Below, in pieces: positions 5,434-9,683 of a stretch of DNA of 9,683 nucleotides (its first letter is position 1; every line of letters starts with the position of its first letter). The stretch is from JBEKIK01 sp049509395 (GTDB taxonomy: Bacteria; Planctomycetota; Planctomycetia; Pirellulales; Thermoguttaceae). The notes under the pieces were generated by a model that did no database searches, was not told where the DNA came from, and worked only from the letters and a program-made list of their open reading frames with translations. The DNA lies in assembly GCA_049509395.1 (NCBI GenBank), contig JBEKZY010000183.1, positions 1 to 9,683 of the forward strand. The letters are read 5' to 3'. The translations under genes and the position numbers were made by a program.

Positions 5434-6695
5434 TCTCTCCTTTCTTCGAGAAAGACCAAATTACGATTTACCAGGGCGACCTGCTTCGCGTACTGCCGGA
5501 GTTGCCGGAGGCGTCGGTTGACTGCGTATGCACCGATCCACCCTATTCGCTTTCGTTCATGGGCAAGGATTGGGACAAGGAAATTCCCGGTCCCGAGTAT
5601 TGGCGGACAATAGCCCGAGTATGCAAGCCCGGCTCGATGATGCTGGCCTTTGGCGGCCCACGGACTTTTCATCGTTTGACCTGTGCCATTGAAGACGCCG
5701 GTTGGGAAATCCGCGATTGCTTGATGTGGCTTTACGGGCAGGGCTTTCCCAAATCAATGGACATCTCTAAGGCCATCGACAAGGCGGCCGGCGCAGAACG
5801 GGAAGTAGTCGGCAAATACCAACCTCCCGGCATGAATAAGCCTTGGAACCTGCAAAACGCAAAAGATGAACGGACAGTCGACGTTTTTGCGTCAAGCCGC
5901 AACAACCTGGACATTACCGCTCCTGCCACTGACGCTGCAAAGCAATGGCAGGGTTGGGGGACGGCTCTTAAGCCCGCATGGGAGCCAATCATTCTGGCCA
6001 TGAAACCGCTCTGCGGCACTTTTGCAGCCAATGCGGAAAAATACGGAGTAGCAGGCTTGAATATCGACACCTGCCGGATTCCAAGTTCAACCGGTTCGCC
6101 TGCCGCAGAGCGACGTGCGTCAGCGCGCAAAAACGGAACCGTGCCACTGCAAAGCCGAGCGCTGGGCGTGGACACGGTGGCCGAGGCAAATCAGTTGGGC
6201 AGATTTGGCTATCGAGGTTCTGCTGAGACTTATATGGCCGAGCGTCCATCCGAGCGTTTGGGGCGCTGGCCTGCCAACCTGTTATTGGACGAAGAGACGG
6301 CTATTGAATTGGACGTTCAATCAGGCTTGCTAAAAAGCGGTACGAACTGCGTCCGCTCAAAGCCAGGCACCGGTTATCACGGGAACATCGGCAAGGCCGG
6401 CGATCTGCAAACCACCTATGGCGACTGTGGTGGAGCAAGCAGATTCTTCTATTGCGCCAAGACCACTCAAAAAGAGCGCGGAGCAGGCAACAACCATCCG
6501 TGCGTGAAGCCTATCGAATTGATGAAGTATCTGTTGACGCTACTTTCCACGCCCGCTGGCGGCGTGATTCTCGACCCATTCGCGGGCAGCGGTTCCACGG
6601 CCCTGGCCGCCGGGCAGCTTGGCCGCCGCTGCATCTGCGTGGAGCTTGACGGGCATTACTGCGACATCGCCGCCGCACGATTACAGAACTCATAA
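5430..6695 (+). CDS. Site-specific DNA methyltransferase, beta class (N6-adenine or N4-cytosine), orphan
   Basis: A 421-residue SAM-dependent methyltransferase of the N6/N4 DNA methylase family. Catalytic motif IV TDPPY is at residues 35-39, preceded by YQGDLL; the SAM-binding motif I DPFAGSGS is at 382-389, near the C-terminus. This order (IV before I) defines the beta class. NHPCVKPIELMKYL near 358-371 is the usual segment before motif I. DPPY favours N6-adenine but does not exclude N4-cytosine. The middle part, with GTALKPAWEPIILAMKPL and RWPANLLLDEE, is typical of the phage-borne subgroup and includes the target recognition region. No restriction endonuclease gene lies nearby, so it is an orphan: protection from host restriction or gene regulation is likely. 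Start ATG overlaps the preceding stop by 4 nt; its stop overlaps the helicase start by 1 nt (TAATG). Confidence 0.92.
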   Translation: MISPFFEKDQITIYQGDLLRVLPELPEASVDCVCTDPPYSLSFMGKDWDKEIPGPEYWRTIARVCKPGSMMLAFGGPRTFHRLTCAIEDAGWEIRDCLMWLYGQGFPKSMDISKAIDKAAGAEREVVGKYQPPGMNKPWNLQNAKDERTVDVFASSRNNLDITAPATDAAKQWQGWGTALKPAWEPIILAMKPLCGTFAANAEKYGVAGLNIDTCRIPSSTGSPAAERRASARKNGTVPLQSRALGVDTVAEANQLGRFGYRGSAETYMAERPSERLGRWPANLLLDEETAIELDVQSGLLKSGTNCVRSKPGTGYHGNIGKAGDLQTTYGDCGGASRFFYCAKTTQKERGAGNNHPCVKPIELMKYLLTLLSTPAGGVILDPFAGSGSTALAAGQLGRRCICVELDGHYCDIAAARLQNS

Positions 6696-8665
6696 TGGAC
6701 GACATCCGTGAAGTCAACTTGATTCATCGCTCCGCCGGCGGCTCGCTGGTGCGGTCCGACGCCACCCTGCGATACACAAATGGCCGAATCGAGTTCCTCA
6801 AAAGCCCTTTTGCCTTGCGTGATGAAGTCAAGGCCATGCGCGGATCAAAGTGGCATGGTTTCGATGATCCGCCCCGCAAAATCTGGTCCGTTGCTGACTG
6901 CCAGAGGAATCGGTTTCAACTTGGCTATCTCATGGGCGAGGATGTTTATGCGTGGTTCGACCAGGAGATCAAAAAGCATGATTACATCCGGCCGCTCATG
7001 CCACATCAAAAGGAACTGGCCGACCACTTCCTGACTTATCACTATGGCATCATGGCGGCGGAGATGGGAGTCGGCAAGACACTGGCTGTCCAGGAAGTGA
7101 TGGAACGCTCCGGCATTAAGGAGTGGTGGTGGATCGGACCAAAAACGTCTCTGCCGAACATCAAACGCGAGTTTCGCCGCTGGAATCTCGATCCAGCACT
7201 TAACATCGAAATGCTGAATTACGAGGCCCTGGTCCGCGTCATGGACGATTGGGAGCAGGGCGCACCAGTACCGCAAGGCGTGGTGGCCGATGAATCAAGC
7301 CGGCTGAAAGGGGCGAGTTCACAGCGCAGCAGCGCCATGCAGCGGCTTGCCGACATTGTGCGGGAAAAGTACGGCTTTAAGGGTTACGTCATCGAGATGT
7401 CGGGCACGCCGTCGCCAAAATCGCCCTTGGATTGGTGGAGCCAGTGCGAGATAGCATGGCCCGGCTTCCTGAAGGAAGGCTCTCCAAAGGCCCTTGAAGA
7501 CCGGCTGGCATTTCTAGTGGAGCATCAATATGACGCCGGGGTATTCAAGAAACGCATCGGCTGGAAGGATGACGAGCGAAAGTGCCGTCACTGCGGGCTG
7601 TTTGAAGACGATGGTTTGCACCGCGATAGCGATGAAGTCGATCCAACCGGAGATTATCACAGGTACGAACCTTCATTTAACGAGGTCGCCTATCTCCATG
7701 AGCGCCTGAAAGGTTTGGTCATAATCAAGCACAAGAAGGATTGCCTTGATCTGCCCGAGAAACGCTATCGCAAGGTATTCTGCAAGCCCAATGCCAGCAC
7801 GCTGCGCGTGGCCCAGGCCCTTGTTACGTCTGCTCCAAACACTGTTACCGGTTTGACTTGGCTACGAGAATTGAGCGACGGCTTTCAATACCGCGACATC
7901 ACAGATGGCGCAATCTGCTGCCCTCATTGCCCGGAAACCAAGGGCGTAGTGGAAGAATGGTTCGATCCATCCGATGAGGAACGGACCTTTCAAGCGGTTG
8001 ACATGATCGATAAGGAATTAGTCGCCCGCCTGAAAAAGCGAACTGTTCCTTGTCCGCGATGCGGCGGAACGGGCGAGGTGCCAAGAAAGGTTCGCGTAAC
8101 CAAGGAAGTTCCCTGTCCAAAGGACAAGGCCCTCGGCGAACTGCTGGAGGAGTGCGAGGAGACCGGCCGCATTGTGATATTCGCCGGCTTTACCGGAAGC
8201 GTGGATCGAGTTGTTGGGTTGTGTCGCAAGCATGGTTGGGATGTGGTGCGTTGCGACGGCAGGGGGTGGCTGATAACGAAGCAAAACGGCGAAACAGTGC
8301 TTACCGAGGAGCCATTGGATTACTGGTCCAATCTCGAAGATCATCCCCGCGTGGCCTTTGTAGCGCATCCCGCCTCGGGCGGAATGTCTTTGACCCTTAC
8401 TGAAAGCCGCATGGCGGTCTATTGGTCAAACACTTTCAAACCTGAAGATAGAACCCAGTCGGAAGATCGCATCCATCGCCTTGGCATGGATTTGAACAAG
8501 GGGGCAGTCATTGTTGACCTAATACATCTGCCATCGGACGCAAAGGTCCTTGATGTAATCCGAGAGAATCGTCGTTTGGAGTTGATGACGATGGGCGAGG
8601 TCATGGAAGATGTGAATTGGGAGTCTGATGAACAAGGTGAACCGCACATACTAGAAACCGTTTAG
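6695..8665 (+). CDS. SNF2-family DNA helicase/translocase with Cys-rich insertion (656 aa)
   Basis: An ATP-driven dsDNA translocase of superfamily 2. Residues 30-70 resemble the small HARP-like N-terminal domain of phage SNF2 proteins. Helicase motifs are MPHQKELADHF (102-112), Walker A AAEMGVGKT (121-129, K128), motif II VADESSRLK (197-205), motif III MSGTP (235-239), motif V-like ASGGMSLTLTES (560-571) and motif VI QSEDRIHRLG (588-597). Between motifs III and V lies a large insertion with CxxC pairs at 297/300, 409/412 and 453/456 and a single C474; the last CxxC is in a CPRCGGTG context like DnaJ-type zinc knuckles. A structural zinc ribbon is likely, and a role in DNA or partner binding is inferred. 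It is coupled to the methyltransferase by a 1-nt stop/start overlap. It could act in replication, recombination, or with the methyltransferase. Confidence 0.9.
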   Translation: MDDIREVNLIHRSAGGSLVRSDATLRYTNGRIEFLKSPFALRDEVKAMRGSKWHGFDDPPRKIWSVADCQRNRFQLGYLMGEDVYAWFDQEIKKHDYIRPLMPHQKELADHFLTYHYGIMAAEMGVGKTLAVQEVMERSGIKEWWWIGPKTSLPNIKREFRRWNLDPALNIEMLNYEALVRVMDDWEQGAPVPQGVVADESSRLKGASSQRSSAMQRLADIVREKYGFKGYVIEMSGTPSPKSPLDWWSQCEIAWPGFLKEGSPKALEDRLAFLVEHQYDAGVFKKRIGWKDDERKCRHCGLFEDDGLHRDSDEVDPTGDYHRYEPSFNEVAYLHERLKGLVIIKHKKDCLDLPEKRYRKVFCKPNASTLRVAQALVTSAPNTVTGLTWLRELSDGFQYRDITDGAICCPHCPETKGVVEEWFDPSDEERTFQAVDMIDKELVARLKKRTVPCPRCGGTGEVPRKVRVTKEVPCPKDKALGELLEECEETGRIVIFAGFTGSVDRVVGLCRKHGWDVVRCDGRGWLITKQNGETVLTEEPLDYWSNLEDHPRVAFVAHPASGGMSLTLTESRMAVYWSNTFKPEDRTQSEDRIHRLGMDLNKGAVIVDLIHLPSDAKVLDVIRENRRLELMTMGEVMEDVNWESDEQGEPHILETV

Positions 8666-8668
8666 TTC

Positions 8669-8673
8669 AGGAG
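8669..8673 (+). promoter_or_regulatory. Strong ribosome binding site of the protease gene
   Basis: AGGAG, 8 nt before ATG 8682, inside the 16-nt gap after the helicase stop codon. The upstream genes rely on overlap and have weaker sites, so the protease is probably translated independently and perhaps more strongly. Confidence 0.6.
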
Positions 8674-8681
8674 TTTGCACC

Positions 8682-9596
8682 ATGAAGTATCTCTTGTCGT
8701 TGCTTGTTTGTTTCCTCGCTACCGCAGCATTTGCGAGCGTCCCTGACGACCTGCAAGCCGTCAGCGTGACTATCAGAGCAGGCTCATCCCAAGGGTCCGG
8801 GACGTTGGTCACGCGAAAGATCGGGGACGATTGCGTGAGCTTTGTTTGGACCGCCGCGCATGTAGTTGATGGGTTGCGCACCACTCGATCGGTGATTGTC
8901 AATGGTTCAACGAGAATATTGATCGAATATAAGGATGCGGAAATCATCCAGGAAATCCAGCAAGACGGCCGGCGAATAGGCGAAGTGAAATACGACGCCA
9001 AGGTGGTCAAAGTGAGCGACGCCGACTATGGCGAGGATTTGGCTCTGCTCATGGTCCGGCGGAAAAACGCATATCCCTGCACAATCACTGCAAAATTCCA
9101 GAGCGACAAAAAGTACATTCCGGCCATCGGCACAAGGTTAGTGCATGTAGGCAGTTTGCTAGGACAATTCGGAGCCAACAGTTTCACCAACGGCGTTGTC
9201 TCGCAAATTGGCCGCACGCTGCCGGGCAAGGGTGCCAACGTCAAGGTTTTTGACCAGGTGACCGTTACCGCCTTTCCGGGATCTTCAGGCGGAGGCGTTT
9301 TCCTGGAAGATACGGGCGAATACGTCGGAATGCTGACCCAGGGCGTGCAGAAGTTGCAAGGGTTCAATTTCATCGTGCCCGTTCGGCGCATACATCAGTG
9401 GGGGGAAGCGGCTAATATCGAATGGGCCATTGATCCCAATATTCCAATACCCAGTCTGAAAACCATTGAGTCTATTCCTGTTGAAGATGCCGGCGAGATG
9501 AGTAGTTCAAGGGAGCCGACGCTTGCTCCAACCGACGAGCCGTGCGATTTCAACAGAATCATTGATTGGCTGATACCGCTATTCTATACCAACTGA
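8682..9596 (+). CDS. Secreted trypsin-like serine protease (304 aa)
   Basis: Chymotrypsin-fold serine protease of the HtrA-like/trypsin-2 type. A typical Sec signal peptide is visible: MK, then a hydrophobic core, ending AFA with likely cleavage after A18. The catalytic triad is apparent: H60 in WTAAHVVDG, D119 in YGEDLALLMV, and S202 in FPGSSGGGVF. The core ends near residue 240 with GFNFIVPVRRIHQWG, and there is no PDZ domain, unlike DegP. Residues 250-290 are Pro/Ser/Glu-rich and likely flexible, and the protein ends with a short hydrophobic segment, IIDWLIPLFYTN, that could contact a membrane. The mature enzyme should act in the periplasm or outside. Its place at the end of a DNA-metabolism operon is odd; it might process a host surface protein, a receptor or a virion protein. 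Protease identity is firm, the role is unknown. Confidence 0.88.
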   Translation: MKYLLSLLVCFLATAAFASVPDDLQAVSVTIRAGSSQGSGTLVTRKIGDDCVSFVWTAAHVVDGLRTTRSVIVNGSTRILIEYKDAEIIQEIQQDGRRIGEVKYDAKVVKVSDADYGEDLALLMVRRKNAYPCTITAKFQSDKKYIPAIGTRLVHVGSLLGQFGANSFTNGVVSQIGRTLPGKGANVKVFDQVTVTAFPGSSGGGVFLEDTGEYVGMLTQGVQKLQGFNFIVPVRRIHQWGEAANIEWAIDPNIPIPSLKTIESIPVEDAGEMSSSREPTLAPTDEPCDFNRIIDWLIPLFYTN

Positions 9597-9608
9597 TTTG
9601 CCTTCATG

Positions 9609-9635
9609 GTGGGCGTTCCGCGCCACTGCAATTTT
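9609..9635 (+). terminator. Weak possible terminator after the protease gene
   Basis: GTGGGCG-TTC-CGC(G)CCAC forms a 7-bp stem with one bulged base (9609-9626), followed by TGCAATTTT ending in four T residues. It lies 12 nt after the protease stop codon. The stem is short and the T-run is delayed, so it may be chance. Confidence 0.25.
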
Positions 9636-9663
9636 CCAGGTTCATAATGTGGATCAATATCGC

Positions 9664-9683
9664 ATGAGACTATCCGCCAAAAA
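9664..9683 (+). other. Possible start of a further rightward gene, cut by the right edge
   Basis: ATG at 9664 opens a frame (MRLSAK) that runs off the window. It overlaps by 4 nt (ATGA) the stop of a 6-codon frame starting at 9647, which itself overlaps by 1 nt the stop of a 13-codon frame starting at 9606. No good ribosome binding site precedes it. Too little sequence is present to call it a gene. Confidence 0.15.

Noticed and set aside
5430..8665. A complete DISARM-like or restriction-modification defence locus
   Set aside because: No nuclease, DrmA, DrmB or PLD-type gene is present, and both proteins resemble phage-borne forms; only the weaker idea of a coupled module is kept.
1..9683. 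CRISPR arrays, tRNA or rRNA genes, insertion sequences
   Set aside because: No regularly spaced direct repeats, no cloverleaf with a CCA-type end, and no transposase or terminal repeats were seen by eye on either strand.

Overview
The window looks like the early (DNA-metabolism) region of a tailed phage or a related integrated element, from an uncultured-looking bacterial host I cannot name. The evidence is a fused AEP primase and SF3 helicase, a phage-type dATP/dGTP diphosphohydrolase-like protein, an orphan beta-class DNA methyltransferase, a SNF2 helicase of the type phages carry, and several small proteins of unknown function packed tightly together. No structural, lysis, integrase or tRNA genes are visible, so phage versus integrated element is inferred. 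Base composition is moderate, a little above half G+C by eye, except for an A/T-rich stretch between the two divergent operons.

Layout. A leftward operon runs from 3769 to the left edge: primase-helicase (3769-1040), a 69-residue unknown (1033-824), the diphosphohydrolase-like protein (797-339), two hairpins (358-331 and 324-279), then the start of a Cys-rich putative zinc protein (245 to the edge) that is cut by the window. A rightward operon runs from 4073 to 9596: a 247-residue unknown, a strong hairpin, a 175-residue unknown, the DNA methyltransferase, the SNF2 helicase and a secreted trypsin-like protease. Within it, three genes are joined by overlapping stop/start codons (4 nt at 5430, 1 nt at 6695), and the protease follows after 16 nt with its own good ribosome binding site.

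The operons diverge from a roughly 300-base control region. It holds a striking mirror-symmetric element: two inverted 19-base arms (17 of 19 identical) and two inner 11-base perfect arms, all sharing one exact centre at 3867.5, around an A/T-rich core. The simplest reading is a pair of duplicated, divergent phage promoters or operators serving both operons. Because the leftward operon starts with the replicative primase-helicase, it is also a candidate replication origin.

How the genes may work together (inference): primase-helicase, the 247-residue protein and the SNF2 helicase would serve replication or recombination; the diphosphohydrolase-like protein would adjust the nucleotide pool; the methyltransferase would modify phage DNA. 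The coupled methyltransferase-SNF2 pair followed by a secreted serine protease is the part that fits a standard replication module least well.
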